Assembly (NCBI GenBank): GCA_947489525.1
Contig: CANLDW010000003.1
Location: forward strand, 62,001 to 126,000
Source: an uncultured Psychrobacter sp.
GTDB taxonomy: Bacteria > Pseudomonadota > Gammaproteobacteria > Pseudomonadales > Moraxellaceae
Direction: 5' to 3'
Length of the DNA: 64,000 nucleotides
Numbering within the stretch: position 1 is the stretch's first letter; every line of letters starts with the position of its first letter. Below the pieces are notes generated by a model. The model searched no databases. It saw only the letters and a program-made list of their open reading frames with translations, and was not told the origin of the DNA. Shown one piece after another: positions 17,925 to 28,991 of this stretch. Position numbers and translations under genes: made by a program.

Positions 17925-20138
17925 ATGAATACAGATTCAAATAATTTATCAAAGCCTGCTGCTAAAGATAGCGATGATATTGATTTACTAGCGATAATGT
18001 TCTCTGTACTGAGCGGCTGGAAAACTATTTTGTTTTTTGCCGCTTTAGGTTTGTTAGTAGGACTACTTTATAGTCGTTATGAGAATACAACCTATAGCTC
18101 GGATGCTCTAATACAGATAGAGTCCAGCTCTGGTGGCGGTCTTTCATCATTAGGAACAGAGTTTTCCAACTTAGTAACCTCTGAAGCTAGCTTAGCGCAG
18201 ACAGAAGCCGAGCTCATTAAATCACGGATGGTATTAAAGCCTGTCGTGGATTTACTACATTTGTCAGTAAGACTCAATGATCCTACTATTAATACACTCG
18301 ATAAAATAGAAACCAATCATATTCCCACGCAAGAAAATACTGCTCAAGGCGTAACACTAGTGACTGAGGACGGTGAAGCTAGTGTCAGTCAGTTTGATGT
18401 CTCCATTCGCTACCTAGATCAACCGTTTACTCTAGTAAGATCGGCAAATGGGTTCATCTTGAGTAATGAGTTTGAGGAGTTCAGTGGTCAATTCAATCAG
18501 CCTAATCGTTTTCGTGGTATCGAAGGTTCTATTGTAATCAATGTCGATGATCTACCTGTTGATGCTCATCCTGTTAGTATTAGAAAACAATCGCTACAGA
18601 ATACAACGGATGCAATAAATAATAATTTAACAGTAGTAGAGTTAGGTAAGCAAACTGGTATTATTGAACTTACGATGCTAGGTCCAAATCAAGACCAAAT
18701 CAGTCGTATTTTACGTCAGATAGTCTTATCTTATATTGATCAAAACAACTCACGTGGTTCAGAGGAAACGACTAGAACCATTGAATTTATGGAAACTCAG
18801 ATACCAGATTTGAGACAAAAACTTGAGGATTCAGAAGCGGCCTTTAACGATTTTCGTACAGAATATGGCACCATCAACGTTGATGAAGAAGCGAGTATAT
18901 TAGTAGCAGAAAACGCTCGTATCGATAGCCAACTCAGTGAACTTAGACTCAAAAAAGCAGATTTAACCACGTACTATACTGAAGAACATCCTTTAGTCAT
19001 TCAGATTAATGATCAAATCGCCGAATTACAAAATAGAATCAATGAGATAGATAGTAGAATTGCTGAGCTGCCTGAAGTCCAAAGAGAGTTTTTACAGCTT
19101 TCAGAAGATGTTGGTATTAACCGTGAAATTTATCTCAATCTTCTAAAAAACTATCAACAATTACAGATTGCGCAAGCAGGTCAAGTTGGCTTTGCTCGTA
19201 TCATTGATTTACCTATCAATACCTATCGTGCCATAGCGCCTAAAAGATCTTTAATCATACTATTAGCAACACTAGCTGGATTATTACTAGGTATCATGGC
19301 GGTATTACTCAGAAACATGCTGAGAAATACTGTAAAAGATCCAGAACGCTTAGAGGCGAGAACAGGGGTACCTGTTATTGCTACTATTCCACGCTCGCCG
19401 CAGCTTACTCGGTTAAATAAGATCAAAAAGTCACCAGATCGTTTACTGGCTCATACAGATAGTGGTAGCTTAAGTTATGAAGCGATCAAGAGCTTAAGGA
19501 CGAGCCTTATCTTTGGTATGAGCGCAGAAGTACGAGCAGGTCAGCGTGCAAAAGTTATATTGATTACAGGTGAAAGTCCAGGGGTAGGTAAATCGTTTAT
19601 CTCTTCAAATTTATCAGAAGTGTTCGCTCAGCTTAATAAAAAAGTATTGGTTATTGATGCCGATATGCGCTTAGGTGAGCTACACGAGGTGTTTAACATA
19701 AGTAAAGAAAACGGTTTAGCGGATTACTTGACACAAAATACCAGTAGTATAGTTGACGTAGTGCATCCTACTAGTATGGACAATGTTGACTTTATACCAA
19801 GAGGTAAGCATCCAAACAACCCATCATCATTACTATCAGGTGGTAAGTTTGATACTTTGATGAAAGAGCTTAATGTTCACTATGACTACATAATTGTTGA
19901 TTCACCACCAGTACTAGCCGCTTCAGATGCTATGGTACTCGCACAACGTGCAGACAAAGTGCTCATGGTTACAAGGTATAACGACTCGATAGAAGGTCAG
20001 TTGATATACGCTGTCAAACAGATGAACAAAGCGAATATCCAAGTCGATGGCATTATTTTAAACGATATGCAACAAGGCGTTATGAATAAGTATAGCTATC
20101 ACTACAATTATGCCTATGGTAATAACAGCACTAATTAA
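17925..20138 (+). CDS. wzc: Wzc-type polysaccharide co-polymerase and tyrosine autokinase
   Basis: Inner-membrane regulator of capsule chain length and export. An N-terminal Wzz domain is bounded by membrane helices at about 33-52 and 440-460 with a long periplasmic coiled-coil region (PDLRQKLEDSEAAFNDFRTE). The cytoplasmic BY-kinase domain has Walker A GESPGVGKSF near residue 546, Walker A' VLVIDADMR and Walker B YIIVDSPP. The C-terminus carries a tyrosine cluster (YSYHYNYAYG) for autophosphorylation. Its 737 residues are typical. Confidence 0.95.
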   Translation: MNTDSNNLSKPAAKDSDDIDLLAIMFSVLSGWKTILFFAALGLLVGLLYSRYENTTYSSDALIQIESSSGGGLSSLGTEFSNLVTSEASLAQTEAELIKSRMVLKPVVDLLHLSVRLNDPTINTLDKIETNHIPTQENTAQGVTLVTEDGEASVSQFDVSIRYLDQPFTLVRSANGFILSNEFEEFSGQFNQPNRFRGIEGSIVINVDDLPVDAHPVSIRKQSLQNTTDAINNNLTVVELGKQTGIIELTMLGPNQDQISRILRQIVLSYIDQNNSRGSEETTRTIEFMETQIPDLRQKLEDSEAAFNDFRTEYGTINVDEEASILVAENARIDSQLSELRLKKADLTTYYTEEHPLVIQINDQIAELQNRINEIDSRIAELPEVQREFLQLSEDVGINREIYLNLLKNYQQLQIAQAGQVGFARIIDLPINTYRAIAPKRSLIILLATLAGLLLGIMAVLLRNMLRNTVKDPERLEARTGVPVIATIPRSPQLTRLNKIKKSPDRLLAHTDSGSLSYEAIKSLRTSLIFGMSAEVRAGQRAKVILITGESPGVGKSFISSNLSEVFAQLNKKVLVIDADMRLGELHEVFNISKENGLADYLTQNTSSIVDVVHPTSMDNVDFIPRGKHPNNPSSLLSGGKFDTLMKELNVHYDYIIVDSPPVLAASDAMVLAQRADKVLMVTRYNDSIEGQLIYAVKQMNKANIQVDGIILNDMQQGVMNKYSYHYNYAYGNNSTN

Positions 20139-20168
20139 TTTATTCGCTATACTAGCTATTATTTATAC

Positions 20169-20195
20169 ATATGTGCTTTGTAATGAAGCGCATAT
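20169..20195 (+). other. Hairpin between wzc and the UDP-HexNAc dehydrogenase gene
   Basis: ATATGTGCTT pairs with AAGCGCATAT (one wobble) around a 7-base loop, followed by TTATTTAT. It may be a weak or partial terminator that separates the export block from the sugar genes, or a processing hairpin. The T-run is imperfect. Confidence 0.4.
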
Positions 20196-20310
20196 TTATT
20201 TATGGTAGTTACGAAGAGGGTAAAGTCTCCTAACATTACTACTTAGAATTTGTAGTATCTTCAATTTGATAACCATCATAAGAATCACTCATACAACCGG
20301 TTAAAACACT

Positions 20311-21588
20311 ATGATAGATGTGGACAATATTAAAATAGCCGTCATCGGTCTAGGCTATGTAGGACTACCATTAGCAGTTGAATTTGGTAAGCATTTGCCA
20401 GTTGTAGGTTTCGATATTAATGATACTCGTGTTAGCGAGCTATCATCAGGTAAGGATCATACTCTGGAAGTCAGCTCCGATGAGCTAAAACAGGCTAAAC
20501 ACTTGAGCTATAGCTCGAACATAAAAGAGCTTGAAGATTGTAACTTTTATATCGTCACCGTACCGACTCCTATCGATGACTATAAACAGCCGGATCTAAC
20601 GCCATTGATCAAAGCATCAACGGCGATAGGAAGTGTCCTTAACAAGGATGATATCGTAGTGTACGAATCTACGGTATACCCTGGGGCAACTGAAGAGATA
20701 TGTATTCCTGTATTAGAAAAGGTCTCTGGTTTAACTTTTAATAAAGATTTTTATGCAGGCTATAGCCCTGAGCGTATTAATCCTGGCGATAAAGAGCATA
20801 GAGTCACTAATATATTAAAAGTAACTGCAGGATCTACTCCAGAAATTGCAGATTTTATCGATAACGTTTACAACTTAGTAATTACGGCTGGTACTCATAA
20901 AGCGTCTTCTATTAAAGTCGCTGAGGCCGCAAAAGTTATAGAAAATACTCAAAGAGATGTCAATATTGCTCTTATCAATGAGCTTGCAGTAATTTTTAAC
21001 AAGATGGGTATAGATACTGAGGCCGTACTAGAAGCTGCAGGTACTAAGTGGAACTTCTTACCCTTTAGACCGGGTTTAGTCGGTGGACATTGCATCGGTG
21101 TTGATCCTTATTACCTCACTCACAAAGCGCAAGCAATTGGTTATAATCCTGAGATTATCCTAGCAGGCCGGCGTCTCAACGATAGCATGGGTGAGTACGT
21201 TGTGACCCAATTAGTAAAAACGATGATTAAGAAGCGCATTCAAGTTGAAGGCGCTAGAGTCCTCATCCTAGGGCTGAGCTTTAAAGAGAACTGCCCTGAT
21301 GTCCGCAATACTAAAGTCATCGATATCGTCCATGAACTTCAAGAATACAACGTTGATGTTGATGTATATGATCCTTGGGTAGATATCACAGAAGCAGAGC
21401 ATGAATACAACATCAAGCCTGTAGTGAAACCTCAAGATAACCATTACGATGGGATCATCCTAGCAGTCGCGCACCAAGAGTTTGTTGATATGGGTATTGG
21501 TGCGATTAGAGCACTGGGTAAAAATCAGCATGTTCTGTATGACCTAAAGTATATCTTTTCCAAAGATGATTCTGATATTCGCCTGTAA
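20311..21588 (+). CDS. tviB: UDP-N-acetylhexosamine 6-dehydrogenase (TviB/WbpO type)
   Basis: NAD-dependent oxidation of UDP-GlcNAc or UDP-GalNAc to the uronic acid. The Rossmann motif [10 protein letters not shown] is near residue 11, conserved Lys in [14 protein letters not shown] near 213, and catalytic Cys in [11 protein letters not shown] near 261. EVSSDEL and GTHKASSIK are typical of TviB/WbpO rather than UDP-glucose dehydrogenase. It is followed directly by a WbpP/TviC-type epimerase, so UDP-GalNAcA is the likely product. Elsewhere in this genus group the gene is called gna. Confidence 0.9.
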   Translation: MIDVDNIKIAVIGLGYVGLPLAVEFGKHLPVVGFDINDTRVSELSSGKDHTLEVSSDELKQAKHLSYSSNIKELEDCNFYIVTVPTPIDDYKQPDLTPLIKASTAIGSVLNKDDIVVYESTVYPGATEEICIPVLEKVSGLTFNKDFYAGYSPERINPGDKEHRVTNILKVTAGSTPEIADFIDNVYNLVITAGTHKASSIKVAEAAKVIENTQRDVNIALINELAVIFNKMGIDTEAVLEAAGTKWNFLPFRPGLVGGHCIGVDPYYLTHKAQAIGYNPEIILAGRRLNDSMGEYVVTQLVKTMIKKRIQVEGARVLILGLSFKENCPDVRNTKVIDIVHELQEYNVDVDVYDPWVDITEAEHEYNIKPVVKPQDNHYDGIILAVAHQEFVDMGIGAIRALGKNQHVLYDLKYIFSKDDSDIRL

Positions 21589-21614
21589 TAAAAAATAAAA
21601 CTAGGAAAGCTGTT

Positions 21615-22634
21615 ATGTCCAAATATCAAGAGACGCAACAATTATTAGCTCAACAACCTAAGCTATGGTTAATAACTGGGGTAGCTGGTTTCATAGGCTC
21701 AAATCTTCTTGAAAAGCTGTTACTGCTTGATCAGCACGTTGTTGGTTTGGATAATTTTGCAACTGGATTTCAACACAACTTAGATGAAGTACAAGGCGTA
21801 GTAACTCAGGAGCAGTGGCAACGTTTCAATTTTATTGAAGGTGATATACGTAAATTAGAGGACTGTCATTTAGCTTGCAAAAATGTTGACTATGTATTGC
21901 ATCAAGCGGCGTTAGGCTCAGTACCGCGCTCTATAGCTGATCCCATTAATACGAACAGTGCCAACATTGATGGTTTTTTAAACATGCTCGTTGCAGCACG
22001 CGATGCAGAAGTGTCTAGTTTTACCTATGCTGCTAGTAGTTCCACTTATGGCGATCACCCAGCACTACCAAAAGTTGAAGAAAACATCGGTAAGCCTTTG
22101 TCACCCTATGCTGTTACTAAATACGTTAATGAGCTATATGCCAATGTATTTGCTCGTACTTATGGTTTTAATACTATTGGTTTGCGGTATTTTAATATCT
22201 TTGGTAAACGTCAAACCCCTGACGGTGCTTATGCTGCAGTGATTCCCAAGTGGACAGCAGCTATGATTGCAGGAGATCCTGTTTATATCAATGGTGATGG
22301 CGATACCAGTCGAGATTTTAATTTTATTGAAAACGCAGTACAAGCAAACATATTGGCTGCTGTAGCCGAAGAAGATGCTAAAGATGAGGTATATAATGTT
22401 GCTGTTGGCGGACGTACAACACTAAAAACTCTGTTTGTGGCACTAAAGGATACATTAAATCGTAATGGCGTTGAATATGCGAAAGAGCCGACTTATAGAG
22501 ATTTTAGGGAAGGAGACGTACGTCACAGTCAAGCAGACATTACTAAAATTAAAAACGCACTAGGCTATGATCCTCAGTTTAATATTGTTGAAGGCATTGA
22601 AAAAGCGGTGCCTTGGTATGTTAAAAATAAGTAG
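21615..22634 (+). CDS. tviC: UDP-N-acetylglucosamine 4-epimerase (TviC/WbpP type)
   Basis: Extended SDR enzyme interconverting GlcNAc and GalNAc forms. The NAD motif GVAGFIGSN is near residue 23, [11 protein letters not shown] is a WbpP/TviC signature, AASSSTYGD supplies the Ser and [11 protein letters not shown] (about 163-173) the Tyr-Lys pair. Its 339 residues fit. It starts 26 bases after the dehydrogenase; together they supply UDP-GalNAcA or its precursor. Which enzyme acts first is not visible. Confidence 0.9.
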   Translation: MSKYQETQQLLAQQPKLWLITGVAGFIGSNLLEKLLLLDQHVVGLDNFATGFQHNLDEVQGVVTQEQWQRFNFIEGDIRKLEDCHLACKNVDYVLHQAALGSVPRSIADPINTNSANIDGFLNMLVAARDAEVSSFTYAASSSTYGDHPALPKVEENIGKPLSPYAVTKYVNELYANVFARTYGFNTIGLRYFNIFGKRQTPDGAYAAVIPKWTAAMIAGDPVYINGDGDTSRDFNFIENAVQANILAAVAEEDAKDEVYNVAVGGRTTLKTLFVALKDTLNRNGVEYAKEPTYRDFREGDVRHSQADITKIKNALGYDPQFNIVEGIEKAVPWYVKNK

Positions 22635-22641
22635 ATAAGTT

Positions 22642-23703
22642 ATGAATATATTAGTCACCGGTGGCGCAGGTTTTATTGGTTCGGCTGTAGTACGTCATAT
22701 AATAAAAAATACAGATGCTAAAGTCTTAAACGTTGATAAATTGACCTATGCAGGTAACTTAGAGTCATTACGAGAAATTGAGCAGAATTCAAATTATCGA
22801 TTCATGCAGTTAGATATTTGTCATGTTGAGTCCATGCGACAAGCATTCGATAACTTTAAACCTAATATAGTCATGCACCTAGCAGCAGAATCACACGTTG
22901 ATCGTTCTATTGATGGACCTGCAGAGTTTATCAACACTAATATTGTTGGCACTTATACTTTATTAGAGGCGGCTCGTCACTACTGGCAAACACTCAATCA
23001 AGACGAGCAGTCCACATTTATATTCCATCATATATCGACTGATGAGGTCTATGGAGATCTCGAAGGTACATTAGATTTATTTACTGAATCTACCTCTTAT
23101 TCACCAAGCTCTCCTTATTCAGCTTCCAAAGCAAGTTCTGATCATTTAGTACGTGCTTGGCAGCGCACGTATGGCTTACCCACAATTGTGACCAACTGTT
23201 CTAACAACTACGGGCCTTATCATTTTCCTGAAAAACTTATTCCTTTAGTCATCTTAAACGCGCTAGACGGTAAACCGCTACCGATTTATGGCAAAGGAAA
23301 TCAAATCCGCGATTGGCTGTATGTAGAGGATCACGCACGAGCTTTATACAAAGTAGTCACACAAGGATCAATAGGAGAGACCTACAATATTGGTGGTCAC
23401 AACGAAAAACAGAACATTGAAGTCGTTAAAACTATCTGTCATATCTTAGATGAGCTGAAGCCGCAGCCTGATGGACAGTCCTATGAATCATTAATTACTT
23501 TTGTAAAAGATCGTCCAGGACACGATTTACGCTATGCTATTGATGCTAGTAAGATAGAACACCAACTTGGCTGGACGCCTGAGGAAACCTTTGACAGCGG
23601 TATTCGTAAAACAGTTGAATGGTATTTAGATAACTTAGAGTGGTGTCGTAGAGTTCAAGACGGTAGCTACCAACGCGAAAGATTAGGAACAGGTGAATCA
23701 TGA
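22642..23703 (+). CDS. rmlB: dTDP-glucose 4,6-dehydratase
   Basis: Makes dTDP-4-keto-6-deoxyglucose. [13 protein letters not shown] lies at the N-terminus, STDEVYGDL near residue 133 with the catalytic Asp-Glu, and [10 protein letters not shown] near 159 with Tyr and Lys. Its 353 residues match RmlB. rmlA follows with an ATGA overlap. No rmlC or functional rmlD partner is adjacent, and the next genes are a 3,4-ketoisomerase and an aminotransferase. The product therefore probably feeds an amino sugar rather than rhamnose. Confidence 0.95.
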   Translation: MNILVTGGAGFIGSAVVRHIIKNTDAKVLNVDKLTYAGNLESLREIEQNSNYRFMQLDICHVESMRQAFDNFKPNIVMHLAAESHVDRSIDGPAEFINTNIVGTYTLLEAARHYWQTLNQDEQSTFIFHHISTDEVYGDLEGTLDLFTESTSYSPSSPYSASKASSDHLVRAWQRTYGLPTIVTNCSNNYGPYHFPEKLIPLVILNALDGKPLPIYGKGNQIRDWLYVEDHARALYKVVTQGSIGETYNIGGHNEKQNIEVVKTICHILDELKPQPDGQSYESLITFVKDRPGHDLRYAIDASKIEHQLGWTPEETFDSGIRKTVEWYLDNLEWCRRVQDGSYQRERLGTGES

Positions 23704-24578
23704 ACACAAAGGGGATTATTTTAGCTGGAGGTTCAGGGACACGGTTATATCCTATTACTAAAGGAATCTCAAAGCAGCTGTTGCCGATATATGACAAGCC
23801 TATGGTTTATTATCCACTATCAGTTCTAATGCTTGCTGGTATCAAAGAGGTACTTATTATTAGTACACCTGAGGATATAGATGGCTTTAAGCGTTTGCTA
23901 AGTAATGGATCTCAGTTTGGTATTCACATAGAGTATGCTGTACAGCCTAGTCCGGATGGTTTAGCACAAGCGTTTATCATTGGTGAAAAATTCATAGGTA
24001 ACAGCAATGTTTGCTTAGTTCTCGGCGATAATATTTTTTATGGTCAAGGGTTTACGCCTTTACTGCGCCAATCAGTAGATCGGAAAAAAGGAGCCACGGT
24101 TTTTGGTTATCAGGTCAAGGATCCAGAACGTTTTGGGGTAGTTGAGTTTGATGATAACAAACGGGCTATTTCGATAGAAGAAAAACCTAAAAGACCCAAA
24201 TCGAACTTCGCGGTAACCGGTTTATATTTCTATGATAATTCAATTATTGAGATTGCCAAACAGGTTAAACCCTCTGAAAGAGGTGAGTTAGAAATAACGA
24301 GTGTTAATCAAGCTTATTTAGAAAAAGGTGAATTAAGTGTTGAGCTACTAGGCCGTGGTTTTGCATGGCTAGATACCGGTACTCATGAAAGTCTACTTGA
24401 AGCAGGTACGTTTGTAGAAACTATTGAAAAACGTCAAGGCTACAAAATAGCTTGTTTAGAGGAAATTGCGCTTAGTAACGGGTGGTTGACTAAGCAGCAG
24501 GTGTTGGAGATTGGTCAAAGCATGAGTAAGAATACTTACGGTCAATACCTAATATCCTTAGCGGAAGAAAAAATATGA
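23700..24578 (+). CDS. rmlA: Glucose-1-phosphate thymidylyltransferase
   Basis: Activates glucose-1-phosphate with dTTP to dTDP-glucose, the substrate of Rml[21 protein letters not shown] at the N-terminus is the nucleotide-binding signature; [10 protein letters not shown] near residue 108 holds the metal-binding Asp, and EEKPKRPKS follows near 160. Its 292 residues are standard. It overlaps rmlB and the next gene by four bases each (ATGA), so the three are translationally coupled. Confidence 0.96.
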   Translation: MNTKGIILAGGSGTRLYPITKGISKQLLPIYDKPMVYYPLSVLMLAGIKEVLIISTPEDIDGFKRLLSNGSQFGIHIEYAVQPSPDGLAQAFIIGEKFIGNSNVCLVLGDNIFYGQGFTPLLRQSVDRKKGATVFGYQVKDPERFGVVEFDDNKRAISIEEKPKRPKSNFAVTGLYFYDNSIIEIAKQVKPSERGELEITSVNQAYLEKGELSVELLGRGFAWLDTGTHESLLEAGTFVETIEKRQGYKIACLEEIALSNGWLTKQQVLEIGQSMSKNTYGQYLISLAEEKI

Positions 24579-24976
24579 GTTTAGTGCAATGGATCAACCT
24601 TACTGATATAGGTGATGAGAGAGGGGCGTTAGTGGTCGCCGAGTCGAATATCAACGTCCCATTCAGTATTGAAAGAATTTACTATATTTTTAATACTAAG
24701 CAAGACGTACCCCGTGGTTTTCATGCGCATCATGGACTAAAACAAGTTGCTGTATGTCTATCTGGTAGCTGCCGTATGTTATTAGATGATGGACAGTGTA
24801 AAGAACATGCTTTACTTGACTCTCCTGTAAAGGGTTTAGTGGTTGATAAGCTAATATGGCACGAAATGTATGATTTTTCAGAAGATTGTGTACTACTTGT
24901 ATTGGCTGATGCACACTATGATGAAGCAGACTATATTCGAGATTATGATGAGTTCTTAGGGGTAGTGAACGTATGA
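24575..24976 (+). CDS. dTDP-4-keto-6-deoxyglucose 3,4-ketoisomerase (FdtA/QdtA, WxcM-like cupin)
   Basis: A 133-residue cupin that shifts the keto group from C4 to C3. [19 protein letters not shown] (about 47-65) carries the active-site His cluster of the FdtA/QdtA/WxcM family, and [20 protein letters not shown] completes the barrel. The family splits into FdtA (galacto product, toward Fuc3N) and QdtA (gluco product, toward Qui3N), and I cannot tell which from sequence alone. It is ATGA-coupled to rmlA and to the next gene. Confidence 0.88.
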   Translation: MSLVQWINLTDIGDERGALVVAESNINVPFSIERIYYIFNTKQDVPRGFHAHHGLKQVAVCLSGSCRMLLDDGQCKEHALLDSPVKGLVVDKLIWHEMYDFSEDCVLLVLADAHYDEADYIRDYDEFLGVVNV

Positions 24977-25896
24977 GCAAGATTTTAATTACAGCTGCAG
25001 GTACGGGCGCAGCATTTTCTTATGCATCATCAATAGCTAAAAACTTTCCTGATTTAGAAGTTATTACAGCTGATATAAATGAAGCAGAGTATACTACTGC
25101 CGCTCTATACGCGAAGAAGCACTATCAAGTACCACTTTCAACATCAAGCGATTATCAAAACGTCATTGCTAATATCATAACGCAAGAGAATATTGATTTT
25201 TATTTGCCTTTATTAGATTTGGAAATTGATGCCGCACAAAGTAATAAGGTACTTAAGGATAAACTCGTCGCAAATAATAGCGAGTTTTGTCAAGCTTGTA
25301 TTGCAAAGGATGATTATCATACTTGGGCTTCTAAAGAAGAAATAGCTACGCCTTCTATAATAGAACTTAATCAACTTAACGATGACAAGCTATATGTAGT
25401 CAAAAAGAATGGTGGATTCGGTAGCCGAGATACTGAAGTTCTTAGGGCCAAAGATTTAATAGACTTAGACATTAATGGCTATTCGATCTACGAGCATATA
25501 AGCGGTACGGAATATACTATAGATTGCTTCCCTAATAATAACAAAGCTATTACTACTATAAGAGAACGGGTAGAAGTCAAAAATGGCGTTTCAGTTAAAA
25601 CTAGAATTACGCAAAATTCATATCTGAATCAATTAGCAACTAAAATAGTACAGTTGTTTGGATTGACTCATCCTTTTTGCTTTCAAGTTATAGAACAACA
25701 AGATATCTACTACCTTATAGATGTAAATCCTAGACTAGGAGGTGGTACAGCAATGAGTGCAGTAGCGGGCTATGACTATTTTTCAGCACATATAGCATAT
25801 ATACTCGAACAAAACCCTAAACCCTTTTTAGAAAGTGTTCATGATAGTTGTATTGTTACACGCCAATACGCAAATTATTTAATGAAGGTATTGTGA
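24973..25896 (+). CDS. ATP-grasp ligase in the amino-sugar operon
   Basis: A 307-residue protein of the ATP-grasp superfamily, carbamoyl-phosphate-synthase-like: nucleotide-fold start [18 protein letters not shown], Lys-rich LYVVKKNGGFGSRDTEV near residue 140, GTEYTIDCF, and the metal-binding end YLIDVNPRLGGGTAMSAVAGYD cut here at VNPRLGGG near 258. Such enzymes join a carboxylate to an amine through an acyl phosphate. It sits where an FdtC/QdtC acetyltransferase is usually found, so it may attach an amino acid or other acid to the 3-amino sugar; that is inference. It overlaps genes on both sides. Confidence 0.75.
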   Translation: MSKILITAAGTGAAFSYASSIAKNFPDLEVITADINEAEYTTAALYAKKHYQVPLSTSSDYQNVIANIITQENIDFYLPLLDLEIDAAQSNKVLKDKLVANNSEFCQACIAKDDYHTWASKEEIATPSIIELNQLNDDKLYVVKKNGGFGSRDTEVLRAKDLIDLDINGYSIYEHISGTEYTIDCFPNNNKAITTIRERVEVKNGVSVKTRITQNSYLNQLATKIVQLFGLTHPFCFQVIEQQDIYYLIDVNPRLGGGTAMSAVAGYDYFSAHIAYILEQNPKPFLESVHDSCIVTRQYANYLMKVL

Positions 25897-26522
25897 TGCG
25901 TATTGGTTTCGATCTAGATGGCACACTAATTACTTGTGAGCCTAAACATAGTGTGTTGATGTCGATCCTAGCGAATGCCCACCATGTTAGATTTGATAGA
26001 AATAAGTACTGGCAGGATAAAAGAATGGGTCTCAATAATAAGCTTGCATTAATCAACCAAGGGGTATCTAAGAGTACGGCAGCTCAAATGAATACCATTT
26101 GGATTAATAGTATAGAACGTATAGAATGGGCATGTTTTGATAAACTGTTTAGCGATACGAAAGTTTTATTACAAGAGTTAAGAGCAAAAGGACATACTTT
26201 ACACCTAGTTTCGGCGAGGAATCATATTCCAAACGCTAATTTACAACTGAGGTTATTAGGAATTGATCAGTTATTTGATTCAGTAGATTTTGTGAGCGTA
26301 CAATCTAAAAAGACTAAATCGTTTTATTTCGAAAAAAGATTCATTGATTGCTATTTTGGAGATACTGAAGCTGATTTTGAAGCCACTCAAATAGTAAATA
26401 TAGATTTCTATTCTGTCTTGACTGGTATGAGAAACAGAGAATTTTTTGCAAGTTTGATTCCAAATAAAAGTATCAACAGGAACTTAAAACAAGCATTAAT
26501 TTCAATGAAGAATAATTTGTAA
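25896..26522 (+). CDS. HAD-superfamily hydrolase
   Basis: A 208-residue phosphatase-like protein. The HAD motif I, GFDLDGTLI, gives nucleophile Asp5 and Asp7; motif II is LVSARNHIPN near residue 108, Lys in QSKKTKS and motif IV FGDTEADFEA near 155. The start at 25896 overlaps the ATP-grasp stop (TGATG) and has AAGG upstream. Strict pairing with the ATP-grasp gene suggests a shared small-molecule step, such as removing a phosphate from the acyl donor or product. Substrate unknown. Confidence 0.8.
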   Translation: MRIGFDLDGTLITCEPKHSVLMSILANAHHVRFDRNKYWQDKRMGLNNKLALINQGVSKSTAAQMNTIWINSIERIEWACFDKLFSDTKVLLQELRAKGHTLHLVSARNHIPNANLQLRLLGIDQLFDSVDFVSVQSKKTKSFYFEKRFIDCYFGDTEADFEATQIVNIDFYSVLTGMRNREFFASLIPNKSINRNLKQALISMKNNL

Positions 26523-26592
26523 TAATATTTTTAGTACTGAGTGATTTGGTGTTTGAGAGTTCGCACAAATTATAATAATAAAGGTTAATAGT

Positions 26593-27690
26593 ATGATTCC
26601 TTTCCTCGACTTAAAAGCTATAAATGCTCAATATCGCAGTGAACTTGTTGACGCCTGTACTAGAGTCATAGATTCAGGTTGGTATATTAACGGTAGTGAG
26701 CTTACCAGTTTTGAACAGAATTTTGCAGACTATTGTGGTACAAAACATACGATAGGTGTCGCTAATGGTTTAGATGCGCTCACTCTGACGCTTAGAGCTT
26801 GGAAATTGCTCGGTAAGTTGAAAAAGGGTGATGAGGTTATAGTTCCTTCTAATACTTATATTGCAAGTATATTAGCTATTAGTGCTAATGAGCTAACGCC
26901 TATTTTAGTGGAGCCTGACATTGACACTTATAATTTAAGTCCTGAACTAACAGCGGCTGCGGTTACTTCTAAAACAAAGGCAATCCTTCCCGTTCATCTA
27001 TATGGTCGTCTAGCTGATATGCCTTCGTTGTTGCAGATAGCTAAACAGCATGATTTATTGGTTTTAGAGGATGCAGCACAAGCACATGGAGCAAGTCTTA
27101 ATCACCAAAAAGCGGGTAGTTTTGGTGACGCAGCTGGTTTTAGTTTTTATCCCGGTAAAAATCTAGGGGCATTAGGAGATGCTGGCGCAATAACTACTGA
27201 TGATGATGAGCTAGCTGAGACATTGAAAGCATTGCGTAACTATGGTTCTCACGAAAAATATAAAAACCTTTTTCAAGGCGTTAACAGTCGTTTAGATGAG
27301 ATACAAGCGGCAATGCTCAATGCAAAACTAGGTTTTTTAGAAACGGAAATAGCTCGTCGTCGTGAAGTTGCAACGATGTATTTGCAGCAAATAAACAATG
27401 ATGCCATTGTTTTGCCTTTATCAGCCACTGAGAATCATGTATGGCATGTTTTTGTAGTTCGTTGCGAGCGTAGAGACGACTTACAGAAGTATTTGGCAGA
27501 CCAAGGCATTCAAACTCTTATACATTATCCAATACCGCCTCATAAACAGTCAGCGTATCAACAATGGAACCAAGACAGTTATCCAGTTTCTGAAATGATA
27601 CATGACCAAGTCTTAAGTCTTCCCATAGGACCAACAATAACGGATGAACAGGTAGCTGCAATGATAAGGGCATGTAACAACTTTAGTTAG
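26593..27690 (+). CDS. dTDP-3-keto-sugar aminotransferase (FdtB/QdtB, DegT family)
   Basis: PLP-dependent transaminase adding the 3-amino group to the ketoisomerase product. [14 protein letters not shown] is the typical start of FdtB/Qdt[11 protein letters not shown] near 160 holds the PLP-binding Asp, and the Schiff-base Lys is in [14 protein letters not shown] near 187; [12 protein letters not shown] follows. Its 365 residues are standard. With rmlB, rmlA and the ketoisomerase it completes dTDP-3-amino-3,6-dideoxyhexose (Fuc3N or Qui3N). A 70-base gap separates it from the HAD gene. Confidence 0.88.
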   Translation: MIPFLDLKAINAQYRSELVDACTRVIDSGWYINGSELTSFEQNFADYCGTKHTIGVANGLDALTLTLRAWKLLGKLKKGDEVIVPSNTYIASILAISANELTPILVEPDIDTYNLSPELTAAAVTSKTKAILPVHLYGRLADMPSLLQIAKQHDLLVLEDAAQAHGASLNHQKAGSFGDAAGFSFYPGKNLGALGDAGAITTDDDELAETLKALRNYGSHEKYKNLFQGVNSRLDEIQAAMLNAKLGFLETEIARRREVATMYLQQINNDAIVLPLSATENHVWHVFVVRCERRDDLQKYLADQGIQTLIHYPIPPHKQSAYQQWNQDSYPVSEMIHDQVLSLPIGPTITDEQVAAMIRACNNFS

Positions 27691-27826
27691 ATTGTTTATA
27701 ATAATAAAGCGATACCTTAGATAAAAGCTATTTATAAAGACTTAATATACATCGTCAATTCTCTAACTCAGCAGTATCGTCTATCTTTGAGAAAATTTTA
27801 GTCCCAAAACATTCCAAGGAAAATTT

Positions 27827-28825
27827 ATGTTATCTAATAGTACTATTTTAATCACTGGTGGCACAGGTTCTTTTGGCAATACTTTCGTGCCAATGACGCT
27901 TGCCAAATATAACCCCAAAAAAATCATTATATTCTCTCGTGATGAGATGAAACAGTGGGAAATGGCGAAGAAATTCGTCGGTGATGATCGTGTACGTTTT
28001 TTCATCGGCGATGTCCGTGATAAAGATCGTCTATATCGCGCCTTAGATGGTGTTGATTATGTCGTCCATGCGGCAGCAACTAAGATTGTTCCTACCGCCG
28101 AATACAACCCGTTTGAATGTATTAAAACAAATATCAATGGCGCGATGAATCTAATTGATGCGTGTATTGATAAAGGTATTAAAGGCGTAGTAGCACTGTC
28201 TACTGATAAAGCCAGTAGCCCAATCAACTTATATGGTGCGACTAAACTAGCATCAGACAAACTTTTCGTAGCAGCTAACTCATACTCTGGCGAGCATGGT
28301 TCTAAGTTTTCGGTTGTTCGTTATGGTAATGTAATGGGTTCACGTGGATCTGTTATTCCATTTTTTATGTCAATTAAGGATACAGGTGTTTTACCTATTA
28401 CTGACGATCGAATGACTCGTTTTATGATATCGCTGGAAGATGGGGTTGAGTTAGTATGGCACGCCTTCGAAGATATGGTAGGTGGCGAGATCTATGTTAA
28501 GAAAATCCCATCCATGAAGATGACGGATTTAGCTCGCGTTGTTGCACCAGATGCTGAACAAAAAGTTATTGGTATTCGTCCAGGTGAGAAGCTGCATGAG
28601 CAAATGATTAGTGCGGAGGATGCTTACTATACTTATGAATATCCAGAACACTTTAAGATATTGCCAACTATCAATGAATGGGCAACATCCAAAGAGCGTA
28701 TTAAAGACGGTACACGTGTTCCTGAAGGATTCGTGTATGCGAGCGATAATAACAGTGAATGGATGAGTGATGAAGATCTGCAAAATTGGATCGATACCAA
28801 TCGTACAAAAATTGGCAATATATAG
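27827..28825 (+). CDS. pseB: UDP-GlcNAc 4,6-dehydratase, 5-inverting (PseB)
   Basis: First enzyme of pseudaminic acid synthesis. GGTGSFGNTFVP is the NADP motif; FSRDEMKQWEMAKKF, VHAAATKIVPTAEYNPFECI and STDKASSPINLYGATKLASD (about 125-144, with Asp, Lys, Tyr) are PseB/FlaA1 signatures, and VVRYGNVMGSRGSVIPFF follows. Its 332 residues match. AAGGA is 6 bases before the ATG. It is the only PseB in the window; its partner pseC lies about 26 kb away at 54455. A 136-base gap precedes it. Confidence 0.93.
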   Translation: MLSNSTILITGGTGSFGNTFVPMTLAKYNPKKIIIFSRDEMKQWEMAKKFVGDDRVRFFIGDVRDKDRLYRALDGVDYVVHAAATKIVPTAEYNPFECIKTNINGAMNLIDACIDKGIKGVVALSTDKASSPINLYGATKLASDKLFVAANSYSGEHGSKFSVVRYGNVMGSRGSVIPFFMSIKDTGVLPITDDRMTRFMISLEDGVELVWHAFEDMVGGEIYVKKIPSMKMTDLARVVAPDAEQKVIGIRPGEKLHEQMISAEDAYYTYEYPEHFKILPTINEWATSKERIKDGTRVPEGFVYASDNNSEWMSDEDLQNWIDTNRTKIGNI

Positions 28826-28991
28826 TTTTATAAAAATTTCAAAAAGCTATTATTGCACTCAGTTTTAAGTGATAAATAAACCTATAAAGCTTGGTAGCAT
28901 TGCACCTACTTATAGCATTATAGGTTTTAACATTTATAGTCATTTCCATAAAATCCAAAGCAGTATTACAGTTACAATAAGGACATTTGTT

